Source: Desulfovibrio sp. (GTDB taxonomy: Bacteria > Desulfobacterota > Desulfovibrionia > Desulfovibrionales > Desulfovibrionaceae). Taken from it: 37,796 nt of DNA. The stretch is taken from positions 1 through 37,796 of the forward strand of contig JAILPJ010000015.1 in NCBI GenBank assembly GCA_024699605.1, in the 5' to 3' direction. Positions 7,887-19,079 of the stretch are shown here, in pieces (the stretch's first letter is position 1; each line of letters begins with the position of its first letter). The notes under the pieces were generated by a model. It did no database searches. It had not been told where the DNA came from and saw only the letters and a list, made by a program, of their open reading frames with translations. The position numbers and the translations under genes are program-made.

Positions 7887-9584
7887 ATGGAACTGAAAGG
7901 GACGCAGATTCTTATTGAAACCCTGAAGCGTGAAGGGGTGGATCTGATCTTCGGCTATCCCGGCGGCGTGATCATCGATCTCTACGATGACCTGCTGAAG
8001 AATCCGGATGTGCGACACGTCCTCGTACGGCACGAGCAAGGTGCTGTACATGCGGCAGATGGCTATGCCCGGGCGACGGGCAAGGTTGGCACCTGTCTTG
8101 TGACTTCTGGTCCGGGAGCGACCAATACGGTTACAGGTATTGCCACGGCGTATTGTGATTCCATCCCTCTGGTCGTCCTCACCGGGCAGGTTCCCACGAA
8201 TCTTATCGGCAATGACGCGTTCCAGGAAGTAGATATCGTCGGTATCACCCGTCCGTGCACCAAACACAATTATCTCGTCAAAGATATCAAGGATCTGGCC
8301 CTGACTTTGCGCCAGGCTTTCTATATTGCCCGTTCGGGCCGTCCTGGCCCTGTTTTGGTTGATCTGCCCAAGGACGTTTTGGTCGGTCATACGGAATTTG
8401 TCTGGCCGGAAGAAGTCTATCTGCGCAGCTACAATCCGACCTACAAACCCAACCTCAATCAGCTGAGGCGAACGGTCGAAGAGTTTGAAAAGGCCAAAAG
8501 ACCGCTTTTCCTCATCGGTGGCGGCGTCATTCTGTCCAATGCGGCCGAAGAACTCACCAAGCTCGCCGAAAAATTGCAGGTTCCGGTGACCTACTCGCTG
8601 ATGGGGATGGGTGGTTTCCCCTCAACATCAGAGCTTTCCTTGGGCATGGTGGGCATGCACGGGACCTATGCGGCCAATCTGGCCATCAACAATGCGGACC
8701 TGCTTGTCTGCGTGGGTGCCCGTTTCGATGACCGCGTCACCGGCAAGCTTTCCGCCTTTGCGCCCAATGCCCGTGTGGTGCATATTGATATCGATCCCAC
8801 TTCCATTCGTAAGAATGTCAAGGTCGATGTGCCTGTGGTGGGTGACTGCAAACTGGCCCTGACCGCTTTGCTGGAGATCTGCGATTCGCGTTTTGCCGAG
8901 CGTGACTGGAAGCAGGGGCATGCTGAATGGCTGCAGACCACCCAAGAGTGGAAGACGAGCAAGCCTTTGACCTATCAGCAGGATCCCTCTGGCACCATCA
9001 AGCCGCAGGCCGTGGTTGAGGCTCTGCGCAAGCTGACCCGTGGCGAGGCGATTATTGTCACTGACGTGGGTCAGCATCAGATGTGGACAGCACAGTTCTA
9101 TTCCTTCACCAAACCGCGCACGCTTTTGACCAGCGGCGGACTTGGCACCATGGGCTATGGTTTGCCGGCCTCCATCGGTGCCCAGTTGGCTTTCCCGGAT
9201 AAGCTGGTCATAGCCATTGTGGGCGATGGCTCCATTCAGATGAATATCCAGGAAATGATCACTGCTGTTTCCAATAATCTGCCCGTGAAGATCGTGATTC
9301 TGAATAACCGCTATCTGGGCATGGTCCGGCAGTGGCAGGAGCTCTTCTACAATCGGGTCTATGCTTCAACGAACATGGAAGCGCAGCCTGATTTCGTGAA
9401 ACTGGCCGAAGCCTATGGTGCTGAAGGCTACCGCATCGAAAACATGGAAAATCTTGAGCAAGTGCTGGAGCAGGCACTTTCCTCTCCCAATACCGCACTG
9501 ATCGATGTGCGCGTGGAGCGTGAGGAGAATGTCTATCCCATGGTTCCGGCCGGTGCGGCGCTGGATGAAATGCTTTTGGTATAG
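7887..9584 (+). CDS. ilvB: Acetolactate synthase large (catalytic) subunit
   Basis: A 565-residue thiamine-diphosphate enzyme that condenses two pyruvates to acetolactate, or pyruvate with 2-oxobutyrate, the first common step of valine, leucine and isoleucine synthesis. The N-terminal TPP domain carries FGYPGGVIIDLYD and the catalytic Glu E50 in RHEQGAVHAADGYAR. The middle domain (about 190-330) includes GARFDDRVTGKL, the FAD region. The C-terminal domain shows the metal/TPP motif GDGSIQMNIQE, followed by LNNRYLGMVRQWQ, which identifies the biosynthetic acetohydroxyacid synthase rather than other TPP enzymes. A strong AAGGGGGG ribosome site precedes the ATG. ilvN follows after 11 nt. Length is normal. 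Confidence 0.97.
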   Translation: MELKGTQILIETLKREGVDLIFGYPGGVIIDLYDDLLKNPDVRHVLVRHEQGAVHAADGYARATGKVGTCLVTSGPGATNTVTGIATAYCDSIPLVVLTGQVPTNLIGNDAFQEVDIVGITRPCTKHNYLVKDIKDLALTLRQAFYIARSGRPGPVLVDLPKDVLVGHTEFVWPEEVYLRSYNPTYKPNLNQLRRTVEEFEKAKRPLFLIGGGVILSNAAEELTKLAEKLQVPVTYSLMGMGGFPSTSELSLGMVGMHGTYAANLAINNADLLVCVGARFDDRVTGKLSAFAPNARVVHIDIDPTSIRKNVKVDVPVVGDCKLALTALLEICDSRFAERDWKQGHAEWLQTTQEWKTSKPLTYQQDPSGTIKPQAVVEALRKLTRGEAIIVTDVGQHQMWTAQFYSFTKPRTLLTSGGLGTMGYGLPASIGAQLAFPDKLVIAIVGDGSIQMNIQEMITAVSNNLPVKIVILNNRYLGMVRQWQELFYNRVYASTNMEAQPDFVKLAEAYGAEGYRIENMENLEQVLEQALSSPNTALIDVRVEREENVYPMVPAGAALDEMLLV

Positions 9585-9595
9585 GAGAGAAGGAA

Positions 9596-10090
9596 ATGGA
9601 TATGCAAAGACATGTACTTTCCGTGCTGGTGGAAAACGAACCCGGCGTGCTCTCCAGAGTGGCAGGTCTTTTCAGCGGTCGCGGTTTCAATATTGATTCT
9701 CTGAATGTGGCCCCGGCTCTTGAAAACGGCGTCTCGCACATGACCATCACCACCTATGGTGATTCGGCGATCATTGAGCAGATCATGAAACAGCTGCACA
9801 AAATCGTCACCGTGATCAAGGTCATGGAATACGCCGATATTCCCGCTGTGGAACGGGAGATGATGCTCGTCAAGGTGCAGGCCGAAGGCACCATGCGCGG
9901 GGAAATCCTGCGGACCGTGGATATTTTCCGCTGCAAGGTCGTCGACGTCAGTGCCACGGAAATGATCATTGAAGCCACGGGCAATCACGAAAAACTTGAG
10001 GCCATTGTGGATCTTCTGCAACGCTTTGGCATTAAGGAACTGTCCAGGACAGGCTCCCTGGCCATGCGCAGATCCAGGAAAACGGATTAA
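9596..10090 (+). CDS. ilvN: Acetolactate synthase small (regulatory) subunit
   Basis: A 164-residue regulatory subunit that activates IlvB and makes it sensitive to feedback by valine. The N-terminal ACT domain (about 5-78) begins HVLSVLVENEPGVLSRVAGLFSGRG and continues FNIDSLNV, the classic ligand-binding loop. The C-terminal ALS_ss domain (about 84-158) follows, including MLVKVQ and DVSATEMIIEATG. The gene starts 11 nt after ilvB, so the two are co-translated as one enzyme. It has the length of the long (IlvH-like) form found in most bacteria. A hairpin separates it from ilvC. Confidence 0.97.
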   Translation: MDMQRHVLSVLVENEPGVLSRVAGLFSGRGFNIDSLNVAPALENGVSHMTITTYGDSAIIEQIMKQLHKIVTVIKVMEYADIPAVEREMMLVKVQAEGTMRGEILRTVDIFRCKVVDVSATEMIIEATGNHEKLEAIVDLLQRFGIKELSRTGSLAMRRSRKTD

Positions 10091-11233
<1,143 letters not shown>

Positions 11234-11267
11234 CTGCCCGTTTTTTCTGGTGATGTTTTTTGATGGA

Positions 11268-11298
11268 GGGAATGCTGCTGTCAGCATTCCCTTTTTTT
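11268..11298 (+). terminator. Intrinsic terminator after ilvC
   Basis: A 10-bp perfect stem, GGGAATGCTG (11268-11277) with CAGCATTCCC (11282-11291), closes a 4-nt loop and runs directly into seven Ts. Confidence 0.9.
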
Positions 11299-11335
11299 CA
11301 GCGGCAGCGCATCCTTTTGTTCCGAGCTGTGATGC

Positions 11336-11364
11336 TTGAAGCTTTGGCGTTTTTTGTGTAGTCT
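11336..11364 (+). promoter_or_regulatory. Weak putative promoter of tig
   Basis: TTGAAG (11336-11341), a 17-nt spacer and TAGTCT (11359-11364) match 4/6 and 3/6. It lies between the ilvC terminator and the tig start, where a promoter is needed. The match is modest. Confidence 0.35.
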
Positions 11365-11401
11365 TTTTCTCCTGTCATAAGTCTTAGTAAAGGAGTTTCC
11401 T

Positions 11402-12766
11402 GTGGAATACACTGTTGAAGATATATCACCTGTTAAGAAAAAGGCCGCTGTTACCGTGGACAAAGAGGAAGTGAACTCTTCCCTTTCGGCCACCACAGCC
11501 ATGTATAAAAATACGGTCAATCTTGCCGGTTTCCGCAAGGGCAAAGTGCCGCTGCGTCTGATTGAACAGCGTTATCACGACGCCATTTACCAAGAAGCCC
11601 GCATGAATCTCATCAATGTGCATATTGCGAAGATTATGGGTGACGAAACAGTGGAAATCGTCGGTGGTCTGAACGTTGAGCCAGGTGGCGAGTTTGAGCG
11701 CGATAAGGACTATCACTACACCATTGAATTCGACACCTTCCCGCAGTTTGAATTGCCGAACTATGAAGGCCTGGATGTGGAAGTGGATAAGGGCTTGCTT
11801 CCAGAAAAGGCGTCCTTGGATGATCTGATTGAGAATGTGCGCAAAAAAGCCGGGAAACTCGTGCCTGTGACTGACACCGATCATGTCGGGGACGGGCAGT
11901 ACGCCAATGTGGACTTTACCTTTTCTGATCACGGCAATGTGATCAAAGAGTTGGATACCAAGAATTTTCTCTTGAAGATCGGTGACAATCAGGTCTTGCC
12001 GGCCTTTGAAACGCTTGTCAAAAGCGTAGCCGTGGGAAAAGAAGGCGAGGCCGAGATCACCTTCCCTGAAGACTTTTTGAACAAAGAGTATCAGGGAAAA
12101 ACCATGCTGGCTAAAGTGCGTCTGAATGCCATCAAGAAAATGGAATACCCAGAAATCAACGATGACTTTGCCAAATCGCAGAATTTTGCCAGCCTGGCTT
12201 CCATGAAGGATTCCCTGCGCATCGGGCAGGAAAAGGGCCTGGAAAACTTAACCAAGAACCTGGTCCAGCAGAAGATGGTTGACGTCCTGCTGAAAATGGT
12301 GGATTTTCCGCTGCCACCTTCCCTGGTGCGTGCCCAGCAGACCAACATCATTCAGGACATGGCGATGAGCCTGGAACGTCAGGGAAAATCCATTGACGAA
12401 TACCTGAACAACGAAGAACTGCTCAAGCAAATTACGCCCAGAGCCGAATACTATGTGCGTTCCACCATTCTCCTGCGCACCATTGCCCAAAAAGAAGGTC
12501 TGCAGGTCACGGAAAAGGAAGTCAGTGAAGAGATTATGCGTCTCGCCCACCGCACAGGTCAGGACTACAATGAATTGCGCAAGCAGCTGGAGGGCAACGG
12601 CGGTATCTTTATGATTCGCGATAGCCTTTGGGCTGACAAGGGGGCGGATCTGATCTTTGCCCGCGGCAAATATACGCTCGTGGACAAAGCGCCTGAAACA
12701 GAAAAATCAGAACAAAAGGCCGACGCTGACCAAAAAACAGCTTCGGCGGAAACGTCACAGGCTTAA
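11402..12766 (+). CDS. tig: Trigger factor, ribosome-associated chaperone/prolyl isomerase
   Basis: A 454-residue trigger factor that binds at the ribosome exit tunnel and shields nascent chains. Domains in order: an N-terminal ribosome-binding domain with the signature GFRKGKVP at residues 43-50; a PPIase (FKBP-like) domain at about 155-245, which includes DFTFSDHG and [11 protein letters not shown]; and the long helical C-terminal chaperone domain. The tail (about 430-454) is Lys/Glu/Ala-rich and probably disordered. The start is a GTG at 11402, supported by AAAGGAG 7 nt upstream. Length is slightly above the 432 residues of E. coli. It heads the conserved tig-clpP-clpX-lon order, and clpP starts 35 nt after its stop. 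Confidence 0.96.
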   Translation: MEYTVEDISPVKKKAAVTVDKEEVNSSLSATTAMYKNTVNLAGFRKGKVPLRLIEQRYHDAIYQEARMNLINVHIAKIMGDETVEIVGGLNVEPGGEFERDKDYHYTIEFDTFPQFELPNYEGLDVEVDKGLLPEKASLDDLIENVRKKAGKLVPVTDTDHVGDGQYANVDFTFSDHGNVIKELDTKNFLLKIGDNQVLPAFETLVKSVAVGKEGEAEITFPEDFLNKEYQGKTMLAKVRLNAIKKMEYPEINDDFAKSQNFASLASMKDSLRIGQEKGLENLTKNLVQQKMVDVLLKMVDFPLPPSLVRAQQTNIIQDMAMSLERQGKSIDEYLNNEELLKQITPRAEYYVRSTILLRTIAQKEGLQVTEKEVSEEIMRLAHRTGQDYNELRKQLEGNGGIFMIRDSLWADKGADLIFARGKYTLVDKAPETEKSEQKADADQKTASAETSQA

Positions 12767-12801
12767 GGCCGACGCATTTTGCAAGAAGAAAAAGGAGATC
12801 T

Positions 12802-13407
12802 ATGTTAATTCCTACAGTAATAGAGTCTACGGGACGGGGTGAACGTGCGTATGATATCTATTCCCGCCTTTTGAAGGATCGTATTGTGCTTTTGGGCTCT
12901 CAGGTTGATGACCATGTGGCCTCACTGATCTGCGCCCAGTTACTTTTTCTTGAATCTCAGGATCCCGAAAAAGAAATCAGTCTCTATATCAATTCCCCCG
13001 GAGGCTCTGTTACAGCTGGTTTTGCCATCTACGACACCATGCGCTACATCACGGCCCCCGTTTCCACTGTCTGCATGGGTATGGCTGCCAGCATGGGCGC
13101 CTTTTTGCTCTGCGCTGGCGAAAAAGGCCTGAGATACGCCCTGCCCAACAGTCAGATCATGATTCATCAACCCCTTGGGGGCTATCAGGGACAGGCCACA
13201 GATATTGAAATCCACGCGCGGGAGATTATCCGCTTGAAGGAGCGTCTGAATCGTATCATGGCCGAAAACTGCGGCAAAAGCTTTGAAGAAATCTCCTCTT
13301 CGACGGAGCGAGATCACTTTTTGACGCCTGAGGAAGCGCTGGGTCTTGGCTTGATTGACCGTGTCCTGGTTTCCCGCAAGGATCTGCTTGAGGAGAATAC
13401 AGACTAG
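12802..13407 (+). CDS. clpP: ATP-dependent Clp protease proteolytic subunit
   Basis: A 201-residue ClpP, the barrel-forming serine peptidase that degrades proteins unfolded by ClpX or ClpA. The catalytic triad is complete: S97 in [12 protein letters not shown]122 in MIHQPLGG and D171 in TERDHFLTP. The oxyanion-hole and hydrophobic-pocket region [16 protein letters not shown] is canonical, and the N-terminus [24 protein letters not shown] is the usual one. AAAAAGGAG precedes the ATG. It follows tig closely; clpX follows after an unusually long, structured spacer of about 350 nt, although the two products work together. Confidence 0.97.
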   Translation: MLIPTVIESTGRGERAYDIYSRLLKDRIVLLGSQVDDHVASLICAQLLFLESQDPEKEISLYINSPGGSVTAGFAIYDTMRYITAPVSTVCMGMAASMGAFLLCAGEKGLRYALPNSQIMIHQPLGGYQGQATDIEIHAREIIRLKERLNRIMAENCGKSFEEISSSTERDHFLTPEEALGLGLIDRVLVSRKDLLEENTD

Positions 13408-13411
13408 ATTG

Positions 13412-13546
13412 CTAGTAGTTCATTCTCTAAATTCTAAGGCTAAAACTGTTCAGGATTTTTCAGAGCTGAAAAATTCATAATCCCCAATAATCGCGGGAAA
13501 ACCAAAAATTTCCATTTGCATTTGAATTAACAGAACGAACTACTAG
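13412..13546. repeat. Small element with terminal inverted repeats between clpP and clpX
   Basis: CTAGTAGTTC at 13412-13421 and its exact reverse complement GAACTACTAG at 13537-13546 bound a 135-bp AT-rich stretch that begins 4 nt after the clpP stop. Inside, ATTTTTCAG (13455-13463) and CTGAAAAAT (13466-13474) form a second 9-bp dyad. The nested repeats resemble a miniature transposable element or a large RNA stem-loop. No clear target-site duplication was seen. Confidence 0.4.
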
Positions 13547-13619
13547 GCTTGTTCGTAAGTTTGGAATAATTTTTGCTTCTATATTGTTTTTCCGGGCGTT
13601 TTTTTGGCAAATCTCGCCT

Positions 13620-13679
13620 TACGCTCAGCGTAGGTAGCCTTGGGCCCTGCAAGAAGCGTTACGCTTCCTTGCCCCCAGG
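13620..13679 (+). other. Tandem hairpins upstream of clpX
   Basis: Two dyads follow each other. TACGC-tca-GCGTA lies at 13620-13632. A longer stem has an inner GCAAGAAGCG (13649-13658) pairing with CGCTT-C-CTTGC (13662-13672) and an outer CCT/GGG with CCC/AGG out to 13679. There is no T-run, so these are not terminators. They may fold in the clpX leader RNA or be part of a dispersed repeat. Confidence 0.4.
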
Positions 13680-13764
13680 TTTTGCCCGGCCCGGTTAAGA
13701 TCAGACAATGGGAGGCGGCTTTTTCCCCCCCTGCATTTTTGCGGAGGGTCATGCCGGAGAGTTG

Positions 13765-15039
13765 ATGACGAAAAGAAGACAGAAGAGTGGACCTTTGTTC
13801 TGTTCCTTTTGTGGTCGTAATGAAAGTGAAGTCAGCAATCTGATTGTTCAGGATGAGGCCTGCATTTGTGATCTCTGTGTCAAAGAATGTTCACAGATCA
13901 TTGCCAAGGATCGCATGTTCAGTGTGGAAAGCTCTGACACGCTCCTATCCCCACAGGAAATCAAGGAAAAACTCGATCAGTACGTTATTGGTCAGAACGA
14001 TGCCAAGAAGATTCTCGCCGTAGCGGTGCACAATCACTACAAACGGGTCTTTTACGGGGATGTGATTGGCAATGACGTGGAGCTGGAAAAAAGTAATATT
14101 CTGCTTGTTGGCCCTTCTGGCAGTGGAAAGACCCTGCTTGCCAAGACCTTGGCCAAAATTCTCAAGGTTCCCTTTGCCATCGCTGATGCCACAACACTGA
14201 CGGAAGCCGGCTATGTGGGCGAGGATGTGGAAAATATCCTTGTGCAGCTTTTGCAGAATGCCGAATACGATCTGGAAGCCGCAAGCAAGGGGATTATCTA
14301 TATTGACGAAATCGACAAGATTTCGCGCAAAGGTGACGGTCCTTCCATTACCCGCGATGTGTCCGGTGAGGGCGTGCAGCAGGCACTGCTCAAGATCATC
14401 GAAGGCACTGAGGCCAATATTCCCCCCAAGGGCGGACGCAAGCACCCGCAGCAGGAATTCATCCGCATGAATACCGCCAACATCCTTTTCATTGTGGGCG
14501 GAGCCTTTGTGGGGTTGGACAAGATTGTGGAAGCGCGTGTCAGCGGCTCGGCCATGGGCTTTGGCGCGAAGATGCGTTCCACGAAAGAAATGGGACTTGC
14601 CGAGCTTTTGGAGAAGATCCATCCGCAGGATCTCGTAAAGTTTGGTCTGATTCCCGAGTTTGTGGGCAGAATCCCCATTCTGACCCATGTGGATGAACTC
14701 GGCGAAGAGGATCTGGTGCGGATTTTGACGGAACCCAAGAATGCGCTGACCAAACAGTATCAGAAACTGTTTGAACTGGACAAAGTCAAGCTGCGTTTTT
14801 CACGCGAAGCCCTTCAGTCCATTGCGCACAAGGCCATTGAACGGAAGACCGGTGCCCGCGGTTTGCGCAATGTCATGGAGAGGAAAATGTTGAATATCAT
14901 GTATTCCTTGCCCTCTCTGGCCGGTGTCTCGGAATGCCTGATCGACAAGGACGTCATTGAGAACGATACGGAACCTGTTCTCTTGTACGAGAAAGACGTT
15001 CCCGCCAAGGGCAAAAACACCGTGAAGAATGCCTCCTAG
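13765..15039 (+). CDS. clpX: ATP-dependent Clp protease ATP-binding subunit ClpX
   Basis: A 424-residue AAA+ unfoldase that recognises tagged substrates and feeds them to ClpP. The N-terminal zinc-binding domain has C13-x2-C16 and C35-x2-C38. Walker A is GPSGSGKT at 116-123 and Walker [11 protein letters not shown] at 177-186. The pore loop GYVGEDVE, the sensor region and the [22 protein letters not shown]-terminal segment are all present. The ATG at 13765 (MTKRRQKSG) has GGAG 5 nt upstream and matches the usual N-terminus; the in-frame ATG at 13708 would add 19 atypical residues. It lies downstream of a structured spacer and upstream of a terminator that precedes lon. Confidence 0.96.
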   Translation: MTKRRQKSGPLFCSFCGRNESEVSNLIVQDEACICDLCVKECSQIIAKDRMFSVESSDTLLSPQEIKEKLDQYVIGQNDAKKILAVAVHNHYKRVFYGDVIGNDVELEKSNILLVGPSGSGKTLLAKTLAKILKVPFAIADATTLTEAGYVGEDVENILVQLLQNAEYDLEAASKGIIYIDEIDKISRKGDGPSITRDVSGEGVQQALLKIIEGTEANIPPKGGRKHPQQEFIRMNTANILFIVGGAFVGLDKIVEARVSGSAMGFGAKMRSTKEMGLAELLEKIHPQDLVKFGLIPEFVGRIPILTHVDELGEEDLVRILTEPKNALTKQYQKLFELDKVKLRFSREALQSIAHKAIERKTGARGLRNVMERKMLNIMYSLPSLAGVSECLIDKDVIENDTEPVLLYEKDVPAKGKNTVKNAS

Positions 15040-15053
15040 AGCCAAAACCTTCT

Positions 15054-15107
15054 GACGCCCCTTGCTTGTTTTGCAACAAAGGGGCGTCTGTCTTTTTTTT
15101 CTTTTTT
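15054..15107 (+). terminator. Intrinsic terminator between clpX and lon
   Basis: A 10-bp stem, GACGCCCCTT (15054-15063) with AAGGGGCGTC (15079-15088), is extended inside by TTGC/GCAA-type pairing. Two long T-runs follow, up to 15107. The lon start codon lies only 10 nt after the T-run, so this hairpin must sit in any RNA that reads from clpX into lon. Confidence 0.8.
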
Positions 15108-15117
15108 TGAGGATGCC

Positions 15118-17556
15118 ATGACCGAAATCGTCAATCAGCCGTTGAACAAGCTGCCGCTGATGCCCCTGCGTGAAGTGGTGATGTTTCCAAGAGCCATTAT
15201 GCCGCTCTTCGTCGGTCGTGAAGCCTCCATCAAATCCATAGAAGCCGCGCAGAAACTCTATCGCCGTCATATCTTTCTGGTGGCCCAGAAAGAATCCACC
15301 CATGACAGGCCCAAAGCCAGCGAACTGTGCGCTGTGGGTGTGGTCAGTAAGGTGCTGCAGGTCTTGCGCCTGCCTGATGGCACAATCAAGGTGCTTTTCG
15401 AAGGTCTGTACCGGGCAACCTGGAAAACACTGGACAATAACGGGGACTATCCCTTTGTCTTTGTGGAGCAGATTCCAGACGAAACCTTGCATTCTGAAGA
15501 AAACAATGCCTTGGTGCGCACCGTGCGTGACGCCCTGGATGACTATGCCAAGGTCAATCGCAAAATCCCCTCCGATGTCATCACAACGCTCCAGTCCATC
15601 CATGAACCGGCCCATCTTGCCGATGCCGTGCTGCCGCATCTGCGCGTGGATCCAGTGCGCAAACAGCGCGCTCTGGAAGAGTCCAACGTCACCAAGCGCT
15701 TGGAAATGGCCTATGAGATGCTGCAGGGCGAAATCGCCCTGGCCGGCGTGGAAAAGCGCATCAAGAACCGCGTGAAGGTTCAGATGGAGCGCAATCAGCG
15801 CGAATATTTTCTCAATGAACAGATCAAGGCCATTAATAAAGAAATGGGCCGTGATGACGATCCCAAGGCCGAGGCTGTGGAGCTTGAACAGAAGCTCAAG
15901 CAGAAAAACATGCCTCCTGAGGCCATGGAAAAAGCCCTTTCGGAAGTGCGAAAATTGCGTGCCATGCAGCCGGCGGCCGCCGAATACACCGTTGTGCGCA
16001 ATTATATTGACTGGCTGATTGATCTGCCCTGGAACGATCTCAAAAGCATTGAGATCAACATTGACAAAGCGCGCAGCATTCTGGATAGCGATCACTATGG
16101 TCTGGAAAAGGCCAAGGACCGCATTCTCGAGTATCTTGCCGTGCAGAAGCTCTCCCACGGCCTGAAGGGGCCTATCCTCTGTTTTGTGGGGCCGCCTGGG
16201 GTGGGCAAGACCTCTCTGGCTAAGTCTGTGGCCAAAGCCACAGGGCGCGATTTCGTGCGTCTGTCCCTCGGCGGCGTGCGCGATGAGGCCGAGATCCGAG
16301 GGCACCGCAGGACCTATGTCGGGGCGCTGCCTGGCAAGATTTTGCAGTCGCTGAAACGCGTGAAATTCAACAATCCCCTCTTCTGTCTCGATGAAATCGA
16401 CAAAATGACCTCAGACTACCGGGGGGATCCGGCCTCAGCCCTGCTTGAGGTGCTTGATCCTGAGCAGAACAATACCTTCATGGATCATTATCTCGATCTG
16501 GAATACGATCTTTCCAAGATTTTCTTTATTACCACGGCCAATTCCCTGCACTCCATCCAGGGGCCACTGCTTGACCGCATGGAGATCATTGAGCTGTCCA
16601 GCTATCTTGAGACAGAAAAGCGCCATATTGCCAGGCGTCATCTCTTGCCCAAGCAAATTGCCGAGCACGGGCTCAAGGAAAGCAATCTGCATCTTTCGGA
16701 AAAAGCCCTGCTTGAAGTGATCCGCAGCTATACCCGGGAAGCCGGGGTGCGCAATCTGGAGCGGGAAATTGCGGCGCTTTGCCGCAAGACCGCCATCCGT
16801 CTTGTGGAGAGCGGTGATCTTGAGCAATGTGTGAATATCACGACCCAGAGCTTGCCGGCCATGCTTGGGGTCAAGAAATACCGGCATGAGGAGCGGGAAG
16901 AAGAGGCGCAGGTGGGAGTCTGTGCTGGGCTTGCCTATACGCAGTCAGGTGGTGAGATTCTCATGGTTGAGACGAGCCTGATGAGCGGTCAGGGCCATAT
17001 TGTCATCACCGGGCAGTTGGGAGACGTGATGAAGGAATCGGCCAGGGCTGCGCTTTCCTATGTGCGTTCGCGAGCCGAGGTCTTTGGTCTTGATCCACGT
17101 TTTTATCGTAAAATCGACATCCATGTGCACGTTCCTGACGGAGCCACTCCCAAGGATGGTCCCTCGGCCGGTATCACCATCGCCACCTCCATCACTTCGG
17201 CGCTTCTGGGCTTTGCCGTGCGCAACGATGTGTCCATGACCGGGGAGATTTCTTTACGCGGACGCGTTCTGCCCATTGGCGGTTTGCGTGAGAAACTGTT
17301 GGCCGCCCGTCGCGGCGGCATGAAAAAAGTCCTGATCCCCCATGACAATGAAAAGGATCTCAAGGAAGTTCCGCACGAGGTGCTCAAGGATCTCGAACTG
17401 GTTTTTGTGGACCATGTCGATGAAGTGTTGCCTGAGGCTCTTGTTGCCAGTCAGGAAGAGATCTTTGCGGGCAGGGTCACGGCCAAGCCCTTGTGCGAGA
17501 GTCTGCGCACAAGCGAAAAAAAGGAGCCTGATGGCTCCTCTGTCCGTACGCATTAA
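15118..17556 (+). CDS. lon: ATP-dependent Lon protease
   Basis: An 812-residue LonA, the single-chain AAA+ serine protease for damaged and regulatory proteins. Domains in order: the N-terminal LON substrate domain (about 10-205, [13 protein letters not shown] onward); a coiled-coil linker with [16 protein letters not shown]; the AAA+ module with Walker A GPPGVGKT near 358-365 and Walker [10 protein letters not shown]; and the C-terminal protease domain with the Ser-Lys dyad S683 (KDGPSAGI) and K726 (REKLLAA), 43 residues apart as in E. coli. GAGG lies before the ATG at 15118. No promoter fits between the terminator and the gene. The last 14 codons contain the hairpin that ends the convergent hisA operon. 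Confidence 0.97.
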   Translation: MTEIVNQPLNKLPLMPLREVVMFPRAIMPLFVGREASIKSIEAAQKLYRRHIFLVAQKESTHDRPKASELCAVGVVSKVLQVLRLPDGTIKVLFEGLYRATWKTLDNNGDYPFVFVEQIPDETLHSEENNALVRTVRDALDDYAKVNRKIPSDVITTLQSIHEPAHLADAVLPHLRVDPVRKQRALEESNVTKRLEMAYEMLQGEIALAGVEKRIKNRVKVQMERNQREYFLNEQIKAINKEMGRDDDPKAEAVELEQKLKQKNMPPEAMEKALSEVRKLRAMQPAAAEYTVVRNYIDWLIDLPWNDLKSIEINIDKARSILDSDHYGLEKAKDRILEYLAVQKLSHGLKGPILCFVGPPGVGKTSLAKSVAKATGRDFVRLSLGGVRDEAEIRGHRRTYVGALPGKILQSLKRVKFNNPLFCLDEIDKMTSDYRGDPASALLEVLDPEQNNTFMDHYLDLEYDLSKIFFITTANSLHSIQGPLLDRMEIIELSSYLETEKRHIARRHLLPKQIAEHGLKESNLHLSEKALLEVIRSYTREAGVRNLEREIAALCRKTAIRLVESGDLEQCVNITTQSLPAMLGVKKYRHEEREEEAQVGVCAGLAYTQSGGEILMVETSLMSGQGHIVITGQLGDVMKESARAALSYVRSRAEVFGLDPRFYRKIDIHVHVPDGATPKDGPSAGITIATSITSALLGFAVRNDVSMTGEISLRGRVLPIGGLREKLLAARRGGMKKVLIPHDNEKDLKEVPHEVLKDLELVFVDHVDEVLPEALVASQEEIFAGRVTAKPLCESLRTSEKKEPDGSSVRTH
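17516..17538 (-). terminator. Terminator of the tat-his operon, embedded in the 3' end of lon
   Basis: On the minus strand GGAGCC-atca-GGCTCC (17538-17523) runs straight into seven Ts (17522-17516). It lies within the last codons of lon and faces transcripts leaving hisA about 130 nt upstream. Confidence 0.7.
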
Positions 17557-17670
17557 AAATTACTGCCGCATTCTCCTGACTTCACAAACTGCCTTTCATC
17601 CCACGGGGAAAAGCAAGGCTTTCCAAGCATTCATCTGTCAAGAGTCTGTGCCCGTGCAGGCTATTTGCCT

Positions 17671-18420
17671 TTAGGCTTTGCTTGCTGCCTCTTGTGCCGC
17701 AAGCCAGGCATTGGCTTCCGTGAGATCTAAACTGCCTTCATAGAGGGCCCGGCCGCTGATCACACCCGTGAGGCGGCCTTTTTTACTGATGGGGTAGAGG
17801 GCCTGGATGTCCGCAAGGGTTGCGATGCCGCCTGCGGCGAGCAGGGGGATGGGGGAAATCTCCGCAAGGTGCGTGAGCATGGCAATATTGGCGCCGCTTT
17901 GCATTCCGTCGCGACTGATGTCGGTATAAATGAGAAAGGATGCGCCAGCTTCGGCCAGTCTGGGCAGGACTTCTTCAATGCTTTGCTTGCTTGACTCAAC
18001 CCAGCCGCGGGTTTTCAGAACGCCCTGGTCGGCATCCAGAGAAACGCCGATTTTTTGCGGGAAGGCCTGGCAGAGCTCTTGGAAACGCTTGGGGTCTTCC
18101 AGCGCCATGGTGCCGATGATCAGGCGGCTGACACCGGCTTCAAGATATCCCTTGGCGATTTCAGCATCGCGGATGCCCCCGCCAAGCTGCACGGGAATCA
18201 CAAGGCTCTGGCAGATAGCGCGTACAATCTCAAAGCTGCGTGCTTTGCCCTGAAAGGCCCCGTCCAGATCAACGACGTGCAGCCACTTGGCTCCCAGGCT
18301 TTGCCAGTGCCGGGCCGCACTGACCGGATCGTCATGAAAAACCGTAACCTGATCAGCCTGGCCCTGGCGTAAGCGCACAGCCTTGCCTTTTTGAATGTCA
18401 ACGGCCGGATAGATGATCAT
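17671..18420 (-). CDS. hisA: ProFAR isomerase (phosphoribosyl-formimino-AICAR-ribotide isomerase)
   Basis: A 249-residue TIM barrel that carries out the Amadori isomerisation in histidine synthesis, yielding PRFAR for HisF/HisH. The catalytic acids are in place: D8 in YPAVDIQKG and D129 in GVSLDAD. The phosphate-binding loops GGGIRD and AAGGIA and the [10 protein letters not shown] segment fit HisA rather than HisF. Its ATG overlaps the stop of the preceding lipoprotein gene as ATGA, so translation is coupled. It is the last gene of the minus-strand tatB-tatC-hisB-lipoprotein-hisA run. The other his genes are not in the window. Confidence 0.95.
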   Translation of the reverse strand: MIIYPAVDIQKGKAVRLRQGQADQVTVFHDDPVSAARHWQSLGAKWLHVVDLDGAFQGKARSFEIVRAICQSLVIPVQLGGGIRDAEIAKGYLEAGVSRLIIGTMALEDPKRFQELCQAFPQKIGVSLDADQGVLKTRGWVESSKQSIEEVLPRLAEAGASFLIYTDISRDGMQSGANIAMLTHLAEISPIPLLAAGGIATLADIQALYPISKKGRLTGVISGRALYEGSLDLTEANAWLAAQEAASKA

Positions 18421-19079
18421 AAGCCCAGCTCCTTTTTTGCCTTGATCATGCCTTCTGTTGCGAGATCTTCAGCCTCAACCCAGCTGCCCCGGCGTTTGAG
18501 AAAGGAGCCCAGTTCCAGAAAATTCTCGCTGAGCGGTCGTTGTTTTTCATCAAAGACGCTGCGTGCCATCACTGTGCCTGAGGCAATTTTCAGGAGAAAG
18601 AATTCCACATGCACGGCAGCGGACTGGGTGACGCCGGCACGCGAGCCTTGGCGTTGATGCCAGTCGAGCACAAAGGGCACAAGCAAAAGGTCACAGTTGT
18701 GCTGCCGGCCATAGGCCAGCCAGGCTTTGAGGGCCATGGGCTGTGCCGCATCGTGATAGCTGATGCTCGTCTTCTTGAGTGGCGCTTTGAGAAAAACAAA
18801 TTGGCGTTTGGAGGCCTGACTGGTCAGCACTTGCTGGAGCTTGCGATCCAGTTGTAAAAGATCTTTTTCTTCGATTTTGCCCTGGGGTTCGGGGATTTGT
18901 CCCTGGATCAGCTCAGAGGTGCTGATGGGCTGAGAAAAGGGGGCTACGCTGACTCGGTAGGTATGGGAGAGGACAACCGGCACATCGGCTGTGGAGCGCG
19001 GACGCTGACTGCAGGCGGCAAGGCCCACGCACGCCATAAGGAGTAAGCTGAGAAGCAAGTGTAAGTTGCGGGTGCACAT
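18417..19079 (-). CDS. Lipoprotein of unknown function between hisB and hisA
   Basis: A 220-residue protein with a type II signal peptide: a hydrophobic stretch at residues 6-20 and the lipobox LAAC ending at C23. The residue after Cys is Ser, which favours outer-membrane sorting under the E. coli +2 rule. The mature part is a mixed alpha/beta domain with [11 protein letters not shown] near the start and [12 protein letters not shown] in the middle. It resembles the general shape of small envelope lipoproteins that bind partner proteins, but I recognise no family. It overlaps both neighbours (TAATG with hisB, ATGA with hisA), so its expression is tied to histidine genes although the product is exported. 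Such gene order often reflects shared expression rather than shared function. Confidence 0.8.
   Translation of the reverse strand: MCTRNLHLLLSLLLMACVGLAACSQRPRSTADVPVVLSHTYRVSVAPFSQPISTSELIQGQIPEPQGKIEEKDLLQLDRKLQQVLTSQASKRQFVFLKAPLKKTSISYHDAAQPMALKAWLAYGRQHNCDLLLVPFVLDWHQRQGSRAGVTQSAAVHVEFFLLKIASGTVMARSVFDEKQRPLSENFLELGSFLKRRGSWVEAEDLATEGMIKAKKELGL

Noticed and set aside
14800-16305. Long open frame (501 codons) on the minus strand
   Set aside because: It is antisense to the clpX end and lon, is rich in His and Gln, and is a shadow of their codon use.
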